A DNA stretch of 64,000 bases from Rachycentron canadum (Eukaryota; Chordata; Actinopteri; Carangiformes; Rachycentridae): positions 16,422,817 to 16,486,816 of the forward strand of contig CM076666.1 in NCBI GenBank assembly GCA_038496675.1, in the 5' to 3' direction. Position numbers and translations under genes: made by a program. The notes under the pieces were generated by a model. That model was not told the origin of the DNA. It worked only from the letters and a program-made list of their open reading frames with translations, and searched no databases. Positions 35,601 through 44,924 of this stretch are shown piece after piece. The first letter of the stretch is position 1. Each line of letters begins with the position of its first letter.

Positions 35601-37792
35601 TCTTGTGCCACTCATGTTCTGAGTAGTTTCAAATAATGTTGGATCAAGTGTTCTTGAATCCTCACACAAACAAAGGCTAGATACATGGCAGCATGACCCG
35701 GCCTTATCTGCACTGCACTCTATTGGCTCAGGTGTAGCAGCTAAGTAGCTAGCCAGCTAAAATTTGAAATTCAGTTATTCTTTAAGAAATTACTTGGACA
35801 GCTGAATACACAGTAAATCTAATAATAATAATAACTTATTTTCAAGGTTTCATAATTAACTAAGACAAGTCAACAAAATGAAAAGACATAAATATGACCA
35901 AGAGTCTGCAGCCATGCTAGCTACTCTTTGAGGCTAGACATAGGGCTTTAAGCTAAATGCTACTGTTGGCTAGCATGCTCACAATAATGCTAATGTTAAT
36001 GTGTAGCATGTTCACTATCTTGGTTCAGAATTTTAGCATGCCAATGTTTGCTAATTAGCACCAAGTAGCTTAAAATTAAGGGAATTAGCATTGCAGGTAT
36101 TTGATCATAACTCACATTTAAATTTTGCTCTGACAACAGATTTTTATAGATGAAAACTCATGGGAACACCACGGTAACAATTTATACTTATGGACACATA
36201 ATTTCATGGCAATCCAATTCAATAGTTGTTTGGAAATTTCACTCGAAACCAAAAAATGTGAAACTCATACAGACAATAAAGTCAAGGAATCACTAAAGTC
36301 AGTCCCCTAGACAGCATAGGAGTACAAAATACCAACATAGGTCCATGCTGCTAACATGTCTATTAAAACTAATGATAATGCTTGTGACACTGGAGTCAGT
36401 GGAGCTCTTGACTTCATTTTTACACTACAGGCCTCTGTGTGCTCCTCCATTCGTTAGAATAGGGCACAGCAGATAATTAGGGCTTCCCTGCTCCATTACA
36501 GCAAGTTTGTCATCACTATAGTTGTTAACGCCATCCTCGTAAAGGCGCAGAGACAGTGAACACATCAGCAAGTTATATAAGTTCATTACTAAACCAGGAT
36601 TCAACCACAGACCTGATTTCATAGGGGAACAAAGTTAGCAGCCACCAGTAATGTAGATTGGAGGCGTCATGCAGGAAGCAAGGCTTGTTAGCAAGTGTGT
36701 GTCAGGATTCATTTTCCAGCAGAATGGCTGTGACCGTGTGTGGTTGTGCGCACTGGTGCTCGCCATGGCATTATTGTGGTACCATCAGGGAGACTGCAGT
36801 GTAGCTATTTCTGGTGTGTGTGTTTGAGGAAGGGAAAGCCTGCAGCTCTTTCCTCGCTTCTTTACCCCTCAACTCTTTTTTTTCTTTGGCTCTCTTTCTA
36901 CCTCTGTCCCTCTGTTTTCTCAGCATAAGAGCTGTGGGATGTAGATAAGTCCCTAGACAGCTGAAACAACAGGGAGCCAGAGAGAAAGAGAGAGTTACTG
37001 CCTTGTCTAGTAACAGCTTACGTCACAGTATGCACAGGTTAATGGGGAATAATGTGACTGATGGAGAGGAAAACTGGCTTGAGGCTTACTCTAGTACTCC
37101 TTGGCACAGAGAAATGATGCTGAATCTGAATTAGCAAATGGATCCCCTGAGAAATTCCAAACATTTGAAACAATAGAGGCTTTTTGTCATACTTCACTAA
37201 CCAGTCCATCTGTTCTCTTACCTGCAGGTGTAAACAGACAATCCCCAAACTTGACCCGCCCCCGCCCTCCCTGAACCGTAAGCGGGCCAGCAGGACCTTG
37301 TCTCCAGGGTCAGAGGTCACAGCTCTGCCCACGCCTGGAGAAGTCACCGCTAATGATGTGGCCCCCAGCCGCAGCAGCAGCCTGTCATTCCCAGACATCA
37401 CCCCCAGCTCCCTGTCATCTGCCGATTTCCACTCCCTCAGCAATGGCGAGAGCAGCTCCTGTTCGGCCAGCGAGGACTCAGGGGTCCGTTCTGAGACCAA
37501 GTCCCTGCTGTCGCCCTTGCGTGATGATGACGACCTGTTTGGCGACCGTGGGACCTTTTTAACAGCCTCCAGCGGCTGTGACAGTCCCCTGGAGGAGAGA
37601 GGTGAAGCAGTTCTCTCTCCCTTTGAGTCGTATCCTGCTGAGCCCCCCACCCTCGCCTCACACTCGGACACCTATGAGCACCCACTGCCCTTCTCATCTC
37701 CTGTGAATGATACCTGCCTTCACATCAGTTTTTCTGAGGATGAGCTGCTGGAAAGCAGCCAGGAAGATCCTAATATCCCACAGAGGAGTTAG
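14323..37792 (+). CDS. nos1ap: NOS1AP (CAPON)-like PTB adaptor gene, nine coding exons, 5' end outside window
   Basis: Cytosolic scaffold of the NOS1AP/CAPON family, which in mammals links neuronal nitric oxide synthase, Scribble and Dexras1 through a PTB domain and a C-terminal tail. Coding exons are 14323-14415, 14547-14605, 16091-16199, 17785-17926, 20074-20243, 23968-24129, 25445-25649, 27278-27599 and 37228-37792. All have AG/GT borders, matching phases and one uninterrupted frame of 608 residues. Order in the partial protein: PTB residues 1 to about 118; charged linker about 119-191; Ser/Pro then Gln-rich segment 192-245; coiled coil about 246-293; disordered tail to 608. The first exons (about 59 residues in human NOS1AP) are upstream of the window. 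The usual EIAV C-terminus is absent and the tail resembles C1orf226. Family assignment is very secure; which teleost paralogue (a or b) cannot be told. Exon joining beyond 25649 rests on phase and splice signals only. Confidence 0.93.
14547..14605 (+). CDS. nos1ap: nos1ap-like coding exon: PTB domain, RKEWTWDESKML
   Basis: 59 nt encoding RKEWTWDESKMLIMHDPIY plus two bases of the next Arg codon; the gtcagt donor follows. This is the family's conserved KEWTWDESKM...DPIYR segment. The intron before it is only 131 nt, very short compared with the others. A second AG two bases inside the exon would break the frame, so the upstream AG (14545-14546) is preferred. Confidence 0.95.
14606..16090 (+). 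other. Intron of nos1ap-like gene
   Basis: About 1.5 kb of AT-rich intron with a T/G homopurine-pyrimidine stretch (about 15350-15405). No repeat family or additional exon recognised. Confidence 0.8.
16091..16199 (+). CDS. nos1ap: nos1ap-like coding exon: PTB core, [20 protein letters not shown]
   Basis: 109 nt beginning with the last base of the split Arg codon and reading [20 protein letters not shown], then GSSNSFRCNVFKSKKK. It starts after tgtttccag and ends at gtaaat in phase 0. This is the most conserved core of the PTB fold in NOS1AP. The Ser-Asn-Ser-Phe stretch differs slightly from the mammalian SNIF. Confidence 0.96.
16200..17784 (+). other. Intron of nos1ap-like gene
   Basis: Contains a short interrupted CA tract (about 16735-16755), a C run (about 16767-16776), a poly-A run (about 16896-16914) and T-rich DNA near 17190-17225. 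No exon or gene recognised. Confidence 0.8.
17785..17926 (+). CDS. nos1ap: nos1ap-like coding exon: PTB C-terminal helix and start of linker
   Basis: 142 nt preceded by a strong polypyrimidine tract and tgtcag. Encodes TQAMRIVRTIGQAFEVCHKL, the C-terminal PTB helix, then SLQHAEQDADGQADGESD and a Ser/Glu-rich start of the linker. It ends after one base of a Gly codon at gtgagg. Human NOS1AP has the same order (QAFEVCHKLSLQH, then ADGQ.DGES), so the match is clear. Confidence 0.96.
17927..20073 (+). other. Intron of nos1ap-like gene
   Basis: AT-rich with a poly-T run (about 18688-18708). The stretch 19060-19245 has more balanced composition and no stop in one frame, but matches nothing I know. 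No repeat recognised with confidence. Confidence 0.75.
20074..20243 (+). CDS. nos1ap: nos1ap-like coding exon: GRKLTGAE linker exon with acidic run
   Basis: 170 nt after ctctacag, ending at the gtatgc donor in phase 0. The completed Gly codon plus RKLTGAERG corresponds to GRQLTGAER in mammalian NOS1AP. Beyond it the sequence diverges: an EEEEEG run, a basic GGRRGEDL patch, and a probable amphipathic helix, CEKAVSEILQSLAELNVV. I do not recognise this second half from the mammalian protein. Exon borders are well supported by phase. Confidence 0.88.
22215..22450. repeat. Degenerate TAGGGCTGCAAC-family fragment
   Basis: Internal blocks tttcccagagcctcaggtga, tgtctttaaattacttg, ttgttgccaaccaacagt and acatttcagaaggtgaaacc correspond to the body of the same fish repeat. 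A GA microsatellite has expanded inside it (about 22336-22355). Terminal repeats are not recognisable. Confidence 0.55.
23033..23047 (-). promoter_or_regulatory. CTCF-like motif, reverse orientation
   Basis: CGCCCTCTAGTGG on the + strand reads CCACTAGAGGGCG on the minus strand, a good match to the CTCF core. With the motif at 24991 it forms a divergent pair 2 kb apart. Confidence 0.45.
23215..23375. repeat. Dispersed repeat with GGGGAC / GTCCCC blocks
   Basis: Contains attggggacacagtttctgt, aagctgtccccactaactgg and ttgtgtccccacacatagat, a family I recall from fish introns with paired GGGGAC and GTCCCCA blocks. A second copy is at about 52035-52220. Confidence 0.45.
23775..23822. repeat. AT-rich imperfect palindrome
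   Basis: actatatattatactata and the later tatatagtataatatag are near reverse complements around an (AT)n centre. The AT-rich composition makes cruciform extrusion possible; its role is unknown. Confidence 0.6.
23968..24129 (+). CDS. nos1ap: nos1ap-like coding exon: Ser/Pro then Gln-rich segment
   Basis: 162 nt (54 codons), phase 0 at both ends. Starts DFDRRSLFTVTSQG, runs through a Ser/Pro stretch, then [22 protein letters not shown], which parallels the mammalian MQLLQQLLQQQQQQTQVAVAQ. The 3' border (gtaaga) is certain. The 5' border at tttttaag is the only nearby AG that keeps the phase of the preceding exon, but it is a weaker acceptor. Confidence 0.88.
24130..25444 (+). other. Intron of nos1ap-like gene
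   Basis: About 1.3 kb with a short A-rich run after the donor, a short CA tract (about 24681-24693) and a CTCF-like motif at 24991. No exon recognised. Confidence 0.75.
24991..25006 (+). promoter_or_regulatory. CTCF-like motif
   Basis: CCACTAGGGGGCAGCA fits the vertebrate CTCF core pattern (CCASYAGRKGGCRS) at all core positions, as I recall that pattern. It is intronic, between the Gln-rich exon and the coiled-coil exon. Occupancy cannot be judged from sequence. Confidence 0.5.
25445..25649 (+). CDS. nos1ap: nos1ap-like coding exon: coiled coil [11 protein letters not shown]...
   Basis: 205 nt after ccattacag, ending at gtaagt in phase 1. Encodes [20 protein letters not shown], then RVHQLLLQNRDLLQHLALLV and QQLKELEG, a continuous heptad-type coiled coil matching NOS1AP. 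It then leaves the family pattern and becomes Pro/Gln-rich (TTQPGQPQQQPQANGH). In human NOS1AP the following part leads to the LLEITFR...EIAV tail, which is not seen here. Confidence 0.95.
26791..26820. repeat. (AC)n microsatellite
   Basis: Fifteen AC units, followed by a degenerate AAACACACAAATAC stretch. A second array is at about 26931-26957. Confidence 0.95.
26931..26957. repeat. (CA)n microsatellite with CGCG interruption
   Basis: About 12 CA-type units interrupted by GCGCG near 26948. Confidence 0.9.
27278..27599 (+). CDS. nos1ap: nos1ap-like coding exon: unfamiliar 107-residue segment
   Basis: 322 nt between atttcag and a gtaaga donor. It enters in phase 1, completing the Ser codon of the previous exon, and leaves two bases of a Lys codon. 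Product begins GEQSFVSTLAKPLSLNLKNH, contains YSQTLDQLITSTPAYPLQ and CAESYLNLLNLENS, and ends SKNSASMDEK. Codon use is coding-like, with frequent C/G third positions unlike the flanking introns. I do not recognise the segment from mammalian NOS1AP. No domain is visible; it is Ser/Thr/Asn/Leu-rich and probably disordered with short helices. Confidence 0.8.
30440..30499. repeat. Perfect inverted repeat, 28-bp arms, 4-base loop
   Basis: Left arm 30440-30467 is the exact reverse complement of right arm 30472-30499, separated by agga. Pairing can extend further: ggggtcc at 30432-30438 matches ggacccc at 30496-30502 once a 5-base duplication (agtcc) in the left arm is looped out. The transcript of the host intron would form a long, perfect RNA hairpin. 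It is not a recognised transposon end. Confidence 0.9.
31035..31270 (-). repeat. Dispersed fish repeat fragment, minus orientation
   Basis: Contains tcccatggcagtccatccaa, acttcaaatgtcaacctcat followed by ggtggcgctagatgtaaag, and caacactgccatctctgcag. These are reverse-complement blocks of the family at 3420-3825 (the family's CATGAGGTTGACATTTG and GATGGATTGCCATG blocks). Confidence 0.6.
32165..32190 (+). repeat. (GGGT)n tandem tract, G-quadruplex-capable
   Basis: Five or six GGGT/GGTG units followed by gagggggg to about 32196. At least five runs of three or more G separated by single T or A bases meet the standard G-quadruplex pattern on the sense strand of the nos1ap-like intron. Confidence 0.8.
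32619..32666. repeat. (TG)n microsatellite
   Basis: About 24 uninterrupted TG units in the last intron. Confidence 0.97.
33040..33336 (+). other. Candidate alternative or poison exon in the last intron
   Basis: A strong-looking acceptor (ctaac branch-like site about 25 nt upstream, pyrimidine tract, ggtacag) begins at 33040 with the same g-tgt phase as the true terminal exon. Read after the 27599 donor it would add KCEDPLLLILFLI and stop at 33077-33079. A good gtgagt donor at 33337 would make a 297-nt cassette. The interval is GC-rich, pyrimidine-rich and unlike flanking intron. Either an alternative 3' end or an NMD-type cassette; no homology supports it. Confidence 0.25.
35890..36300 (-). 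repeat. Dispersed fish repeat copy, minus orientation, with GCTAGC-rich block
   Basis: Opens gccatgctagctactctt, then agggctttaagctaaatgct, a run of GCTAGCATG/GCTAATG motifs (35965-36065) and tttcatggcaatccaattca near the end, with aataaagtcaaggaatcact. Orientation is opposite to the 3420-3825 copy. This is the best-preserved GCTAGC segment in the window. Confidence 0.65.
37228..37792 (+). CDS. nos1ap: Terminal coding exon of nos1ap-like gene, C1orf226-like tail
   Basis: Preceded by ctcttacctgcag; one base completes the Lys codon of the preceding exon, then CKQTIPKLDPPPPSLNRKRA follows. The frame runs 187 codons to TAG at 37790-37792. GC-rich and Ser/Pro/Asp-rich, it includes SSSLSFPDITPSSLSSADF, a Ser cluster, an RDDDDLFGD acidic patch and a conserved-looking end, LHISFSEDELLESS, then IPQRS. 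The PKLDPPPPSLNRKR block is very close to my memory of PRLDPPPPITRKR in human C1orf226, the gene next to NOS1AP. Read-through NOS1AP-C1orf226 transcripts are known in human. No PDZ-type C-terminus. Confidence 0.9.
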
Positions 37793-38989
37793 GAGGATGG
37801 GCTGGTATTCCCACTGGAGATATTTCACTATGTTCTTCAATCAGCTTTTAATGCAATACTTACTGTCAGAGCCTCCTATGTTTGCACAGGGCTCCAATTC
37901 TGGACCTTTAATTATTCTGTCCACTTGTGACACAGTCCAGACATAGCATTGCCAGTAACTGAAAAATAATCTATTGTATAAATTATTAGCCAATGGACAG
38001 ATTTAGTATTTTTGTAATGAAATTAATGATCTAACTTACCTTTAGTGACTAGAATGTTAAGCAGAAAACATGTAGCAGCTCTTGCACTGTTAAAGTCACT
38101 CATCATTTACTGTAAGCCAGCGAGGGAACACATTTTATTTTTGCTAGTAGTCGACAGTAAAACATGATTTTGTATGATGCTTCGCTGTGGTGTAAACTGT
38201 TGTGGAAATGCCATTATCTGCAGATTTTACAGAGTACGATTATCACGTGAATGTTGGTGATGTTGGGAAGAGCCTCGCCTTCTGAAGAGCCCCTGAGTCG
38301 ATGATGGGTGGTGGAAAGAAAAGAACAAGAAAGTCAGTAAAGGGTAAAAGGACAGGATAGAAGTGAGCAGTTGTAGTTGTATTTTGGTTTATACACATCC
38401 ACTTTTGGCTGTGTTTTAGGTTTTTGTATTATCAGAGTCGAGTGGGTCATAGAAGGTTTTTTGCTACTTGGGTTATGGGTTATATTGTGTTTTTCAGACC
38501 TAAAGGTCTTAAAGCAGCACTGGAAAAATGTTCAAAATAGCCAAAGGGAATATGTGGTCTGTATTGTATTGATTATGTATGTAGCATGATTCCCTGAACA
38601 GTGGGTTTCATTACATTGAATGAAATTTATGTTTACTTTTAAGAAACAACACAGTCAAAAAGTAAACCCTCAGTGAGCTAACGGCCTTGAAAGCTTTGGA
38701 TTGCACCTGTCTGAGTGGGGAGTGTGTTATAAAATGAAGACTCAGACTCCGTGGGGAGATAATTGGGGAATCACATAAGACCTTGGAGAAAGACAGCTTG
38801 GCAGATGGAGTTTTTCTTTTCTGCCACTCTCTTTGTGAAATCCTGAATGACCAGAAAATCTGTTTCATTTACAGCTCTTAGGACAAATTAAGCTGACATT
38901 GTTGCCACACAATGTGCTTTGTCATTATGTGCTTGTAGTGTAATCATCTCCGAGGAAAATGTCATGGGCATTATTCACTATTTTTGGAT

Positions 38990-39240
38990 TTTATAGACCA
39001 AACAATTAAGAAAAACAACTAAGTTATTAGTTGATTGACAGAAAAAGTTACAACAATTACAAGTTAAAGTCAAAGATTTGCTGGATTCATTTTTCAGATA
39101 TTTAGTAAATGAATGTGTTTAGGTTTTGAAGTGACATTTTATTAGATCAGGTGATGAGTCAATGGGTAAAGTGACCAAAACCAACAAATGAACTGATAGG
39201 GGAAATAACGTTTTTGCCCTAGAGCTGAACATGTGGCCGT
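38990..39240. repeat. Degenerate TAGGGCTGCAAC-family copy in the proposed 3' UTR
   Basis: Contains ttagttgattgacagaaaaa, atttgctggattcatttttc and a final ctagagctgaacat-type end (about 39220-39232). Orientation is opposite to the 5609-5904 copy in its central blocks. Boundaries are approximate. Confidence 0.5.
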
Positions 39241-39508
39241 TCATATTCCCATTTTATTTTACATTAATATGGCAAGATTCTATTGCGTTGTCAATAGTAT
39301 TTAATTTAATTGTTGTAACCTATGACAAGTAGAGGTTGATGATGAACAGGCATGAGAGGGAAAGTACTTGAGGCGTGAGAAGAGGGGTGGTGTAAAGGTG
39401 CAGGTATAAAATGCCCACAAACCTTTTCACACCCAGAAACGGGGCTTTTCTCAACATCCAATGTGGCAGGGAGATATTAATAGCAATAACACACGGGAGA
39501 AAAAAAAT

Positions 39509-39514
39509 AATAAA
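39509..39514 (+). promoter_or_regulatory. Candidate polyadenylation signal AATAAA
   Basis: First canonical hexamer downstream of the stop codon on the + strand, about 1.7 kb after it, with a T-rich then GT-rich stretch 30-70 nt further on. Use is inferred only; a hexamer of this kind occurs by chance about once per few kb in AT-rich DNA. Confidence 0.3.
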
Positions 39515-42500
39515 GCGGAATAGTTGAAGAACTGGTATTTACCTGTTTGTTTTTTTTTTTTATGCAAACAGTTGTTTTTGTGTAAATTGCTGAAATTGCA
39601 TATCATTGCATGTATATTACCTCCTGGATTATTTGCTTAAGTGTGAGTTCCCATCACTGAAGCACAGTAAACATGCTTTTATCCACTGACAGGGTTAAAT
39701 GTACTGTGGGAAGATCAGGCTTGAAACTGTAAACCATTCACACACAGTTATTCAAACAGGGGCAGCAGAGGAAATCATAAGCAGTTCACAGATGGACTCA
39801 AACCACAGAGTAACAATGCAGCCATAGGCCTATTTAAAAAAAAGAAACACTGTTCTCTTCATCTCTTTGGTCTGAATGGGAACAAGAATAGTCTGTCTGC
39901 TCTCCTCCTCTGCCCTTTAACTGTCTGCATGAATTATGTGTCACATTTTGCATTAACAATTCATGTCTCTCAAACTCTTTCCCACATGCGTAATATTTTC
40001 TGGGCTTGAGACTTTCTGCCACCTTCTCGGAGTTGTTCAGCTCCCACGGAGCCTTTTGACAGTGAGCTGTTTCTTCTCTGTTTTCCTCAAGCCTACAAAG
40101 CTCATCTCTGCAGTGTGCACTGCCACTGCAAAGCGGGAACAGGTGACTGACAGGCTTAATGTGCTCAGGGCCACAGTTGGGTGCAGTAATGAGAATGGAG
40201 GCAAATAGGAAAACCTTCAGCTCTAAGGTGTTAGGACTTTTATTTCCCCTGCACTGCTCTGATCTCAGGAGTGCAAACATGCCTGGTACAGTCAAAACAA
40301 CAGAATTGGTGAAATGTGTGGTTTGTTTTATTTGTTTTATCTGTTTCTCCCTGTGCGCATTCATGTCCTCCCTCAACTTGGAATTCCCCAAATGAATAAT
40401 CAATAATGCAGGATGTCTGTTCAGCTAAGAATAGCGGAGGCTTCTCCATCCTCTTTTTTTCTTTATCTCTAGAGAGGCAGCCTCCGTCCGCCTCTCTGAG
40501 GCGGCCTCTGTTCAATACCAGACTACATCTGATCTGCGATCAATCTGACATACCCGCACATAGTCAGATCTCAGCTTGATGCCGACTGTTAACCTCTATG
40601 GCTTTACTTAAATAGGATGGCTATCGTCCTTTATGTGCCCATTAATGCTGCTGAAAAGTCGTTAGTCTGTGTGTAGACAGGAGAGAGCCTGGCGGTGATC
40701 AAAGCTTTATGTGTGAAGCTGGTGATCACAGACACAGGGATGAACTCGTACACATGCCTCCCCATTATCACAGCCACCAGTGGAAAAGATAAAACAGCTC
40801 ATATGGCTTCCTTGTTACTTTTAGAGCATTAAAAAATAAAAAATCATTCAGAAGTGCCTGAGCACTTCCGTCTAATTGTGATATTGACATCATAGTAGAA
40901 ATGTGTGATTTCTCTAAAGGCAAAAATGTCAAAAAAAATTAATAAAAACAATAATAATACAAATAAGACAAAAAAGGTAACTTCTCCTTATAAATACATT
41001 AAATCATTAATACAGGACTGTTCATTAAACAGTATAGAGTATACAACACCATACACAATAAAACGTATCAAACATATTGTTTAGTTGATTATCTGCATTG
41101 GTCATCACAGGATCTATAACCTGCATCAGACATCAGTTCCAAAATCTTCTCTGCTAAGAAAAAATTAAAAAGAGAAGATGCCACAGGGATAAGGGTTCTC
41201 AGTGTTGATTAGCTTTCATTTAAATGCAAATTTGTAACATTGAAATGTATCCTCACATAATCCCACATCAGCCTGAACTGAAAATTTAGGAAATCAGGTA
41301 ACAGGTCTGAGCTGCACAGTAGCAGTGACGTAGACAAAGTTTCAGTCAGAGCAGCCTGACTGATAGAAAGGTTATAATCCATTTTATGTTTTACAGTTTT
41401 CAGTGATTTTTCTTACACCCTTTAGATTTTGTTTGATTGAATGGTTTTTGCTGCTTCATTTAGTTAGTGCAGTGCTGTTTGGTTTTAAACACCATTTTGC
41501 TGTGCTTTTCAGCCTGTGCTCATGGAAATTAGATTTCTGTGGCATATGGTAAAACATGAAGAAAAAAAAAAAAAAAAAGTCAGGCTCCAATTCTTGTTTT
41601 GGTTTTGGTTTAGACAAATTTGGTTAGTTTTGAGTTTTCAGGGCAAAGTTATACTGACAAACTGTTAATGAATCTTCCAGTATAACAAAAATACTTTTCC
41701 AAAAAGGTTAGGACTCATATTTTTCATTCTTTTTGCAGCCCAACACCCCAGCAAATAAAAAAACAGGACACTACTGATCCTGGACTGACTTCTGTATCTG
41801 GATTAGCATCTGGATTTACGTGCCCACAATCAAGTCACTAGAGACTGGGTCCATTTTTCTGGAGTTCCTCCATATTCATTCTCACTGTGCAGAGGTGAGT
41901 GAAACATCAAAGTCCTGTTGCCACTGGGACTGAGGCTGGCTTTTCTTCAAGATTATCATTGATTCATCTAATGAAAAGAAAGTTAATACTATGAATAGAA
42001 CGAAGCGTATTCCAGTACACCAGTAAGAATGATAATATCTGTATTTACTACAATATTAAACCCAACAGAAATGATTCAATGTTCCACACATAGTGGAGCA
42101 TACCTCTACAGGCCTGCCTTGAAAGAGTGTGCTCTCACTTTGCCATGTCTTTATTTGGAGGACAGACATTTCAGATATGTAAACATTGGTGCGAGGCAGA
42201 CGGATGGAGCTGGGAATATGAGGAAACAGCAGTGGGACTGTGGAGACCCATGCAGAACCCAGCCAGAGCATGGCTGTCACGGAGCTGTAATGCCTTTCCA
42301 TTTGCTTTTTAAAACTCTCAAACAGTAAACGACCTCTTACATCTTCAATATGACATAAAGAGTTTGCCAGCATTTATCCTGTTAACTTTTATGGCAGGAG
42401 AATTATGTGTTTGGAGCAGTTAATGCTGCACTTAGTCTTTCTCTCACTAAAATGAACACACAAACATACACAAACCCTACTAGCTAACTAAGGTTTGACA

Positions 42501-44924
42501 GGTTAGAGGTTAGACAGGTATAAAGCGCTGTTCTGAGTGGCTGTGTTGCCTGTGCAGCCTGTGAGGCACCTCTAAGTGAGGGCTTTAGGTGAAGGGAGTC
42601 AGGCCCCTGGAGGAGACACAATCACCCCCTGGTTCAAACAATTTCCTTTCCACACAAATATTATCCTCTGAGGTCAAATAGAGAAGTAATACCCTGGAAA
42701 TCTACTCACTACCTTTACAACCTGCCCAAATAGGTCAACCACAGTCTGAAAGCCAAGCAGCTCTTGTTTGCACTAGGCCCTTTGGCAAAGCTAAATATAG
42801 CTAAGGACCAAGGCTGGAAAGTGGTGTTTGATTTTTTTGGGGGATTTTTTTTAGCCAATGGGGGTTGTCCAAGGAAAGAAACACTACCTCAATATATTCG
42901 GCTAGCTGACAGGAGCTCTGTAGGAGATTACTCCAGAGCTGCTGCTTGGCCAGTTCACTGTTTGGCTTTTGATGGGTTGAAGTCAAGGCCAGTAAGAGGC
43001 ATGAGCGAAATGTGGTGTTCCTGTTGGCTCATAAAAAGCCCAGGTTGATATAAATTACAAGTTATGTGGAAGAGTCCAGTCTGTCTAATTAATCTTATTC
43101 TTAAAATAATTGTTTGACGCATTGCTAAATATGCCAAGAGTTAGATGAGAAGATCGATACCACTCGTATCCGTTTTCTGCCTCTAGGCAATAGCCATATG
43201 TTCGCACTCTCAAGTCCACCTACAGCTTTTATATGCCACCAAACTAACTGCAAGCCACATAAATGAAAGTATAACAACCTCAAAAACCGTTACAAAGACA
43301 TTTAAATACTGTGTGACAACATTCATTACTGCAGACCAGCTACCAGCTCTCGTCCACACGTTAAACTTAACACGTTGCGTAAAAATTGTTTTATCATCTC
43401 CATCTCATTTATTTTTTCGGCTGCTGTTGAGCTCATACAGTTTTGCCTATTTACTGAGAAAATAATACACACATACCATTGACTCAATTATTAGCAGTTA
43501 AAACAGTCCTTGATGTACATATAGTATATTATACAGTATGTGGGCTACAGATACGTATATACAGTATGTTTACAGATTAAACCAAAAAGATATGCTAAAG
43601 ATGTAACATCTTATCATCACAATCTGATAACACACAGTTTCTCAAAAAACAATAAACCAAAAAATACAAACTCTACTACATAATGGAGGGAGTAAGTGTA
43701 GTAATTCAGGGTAAAGTCTTGATGGGATATCAGGACAAATGTTGAGATGAAAACTTCACTAAGAGCTATTGTACTGATGTTGTGTGAATGACAATGCAAA
43801 TATAATTTTTGTTGAAAGCAAAATGTCCCGGGGATTCTGAAGAATATGATAATTGACGATTTTGCTGAGAAAGTCAGGAACATGGAATTACAGCATAATA
43901 TTTTCTCTGGCAGCTCTGGCTGAAAAGCGCTGTGGTTCTCCGAGCCGCTGCAGGCGATGGGCAGCAGCCTCACATCTCCCCGCAGAAGATCAGAGGAGAG
44001 GAGCAGGAGGAGCAAGGAAGATTACTGCGTGTTATGGTGGAGTTAACATGGGGTTGGAGGTTTGGCACCCTTTGGTCTCTGTGAGCATGGATGTGGTGTG
44101 GTGGAGAATAGTAATGTTAGTGTTTTGTTTTTGTTTTTTTTTGTGTGTGTGTGTGTGTTTGAAAGCCTTGAGCTGCTCGGGGGATTTAACGTCTGTGTCA
44201 TTAGAGAAAGCACATACTGTACTATACTGTGGCTCCAAGGGAGTTTCTACAACTCAGATTTTTTTTTTTGTCTGTGTTTTCACAACCTTTTAACCTCTTA
44301 ACCAGGGCACAGGATGATGAGCAGCGGGAACCTTTGGACTTTAATTAATCCTCTCACTTCATAACATGAGAGGGAAAAAAGCTCACACCCAGTAAGTTGC
44401 TCTAGCTTGGTTAAAAAAAAAAAAAACGTCTATAAATATTAAATATTATACTTCACAGCCACCAAATATTCATAAATCTCATTATACAGTCTTAATGTGG
44501 GAATGTGCAGAATTTCGCTTTCTGTATTTCCACGGAAATTATATACCTTGACTTTGGTCTTTGTTAAGAAAGTCTTTTCTGCCTGTCATCAGCACATTTA
44601 ACTATTTCAAAATACACAGGCTTTAATTAACGTATAAAATAGAATATAGCTTGGGAAGCAGCCTTTCTTACACAATGCATATTGTAATTTTGTCTCTTAT
44701 CATCTGTTGTCTCCTTTTTCTCTCAGTCAACTCTTGGTCAGTTTCCTCTTTTGTGATGAGTTTATGTTTCTGTAATATTTTGGGCATTCAGTGAACAATG
44801 CAAAATTCTTTTTTTTTCATTTAGCCTGGTTTTGTCAGTCCAGTGTCTTATTGTATAGTCCTACTAATTCAGAAGCAAAAATGGCTGTTTTTATATGCAT
44901 CTAGCAGTGTTCAACAGCAAATCC

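Larger units (their letters stand above)
27600..37227 (+). other. Last intron of nos1ap-like gene (9.6 kb)
   Basis: The longest complete intron. It contains a perfect hairpin (30440-30499), a dispersed-repeat fragment (about 31035-31270), a GGGT tandem tract (32165-32190), a (TG)n tract (32619-32666), the candidate alternative exon at 33040 and a second dispersed-repeat copy (about 35890-36300). No mammalian-type NOS1AP last exon was seen in any frame. Confidence 0.7.
37793..39514 (+). other. nos1ap: Probable 3' untranslated region of the nos1ap-like gene
   Basis: AT-rich sequence after the stop codon with no further coding signal. The first canonical AATAAA I find is at 39509-39514, followed by a T/GT-rich stretch (about 39546-39585) that could be the downstream element. 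A dispersed repeat related to the TAGGGCTGCAAC family lies at about 38990-39240, inside the proposed UTR. Earlier cleavage at a variant signal such as AGTAAA near 38336 is equally possible. Confidence 0.4.

Noticed and set aside
37039..37697. Long minus-strand frames opposite the terminal exon (210 and 86 codons)
   Set aside because: Shadows of the GC-rich coding exon on the + strand, which has phase-matched splice joining and family similarity.
39834..40403. A 189-codon open frame on the minus strand
   Set aside because: Longest anonymous frame downstream of the gene, but composition is non-coding, no motif is recognisable, and one frame of this length is expected by chance in 64 kb of six-frame sequence.
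43853..44293. GC-richer plus-strand frame of 146 codons
   Set aside because: Turns into a GT-rich repeat, has no recognisable domain and no convincing splice sites; possibly a non-coding exon but unsupported.
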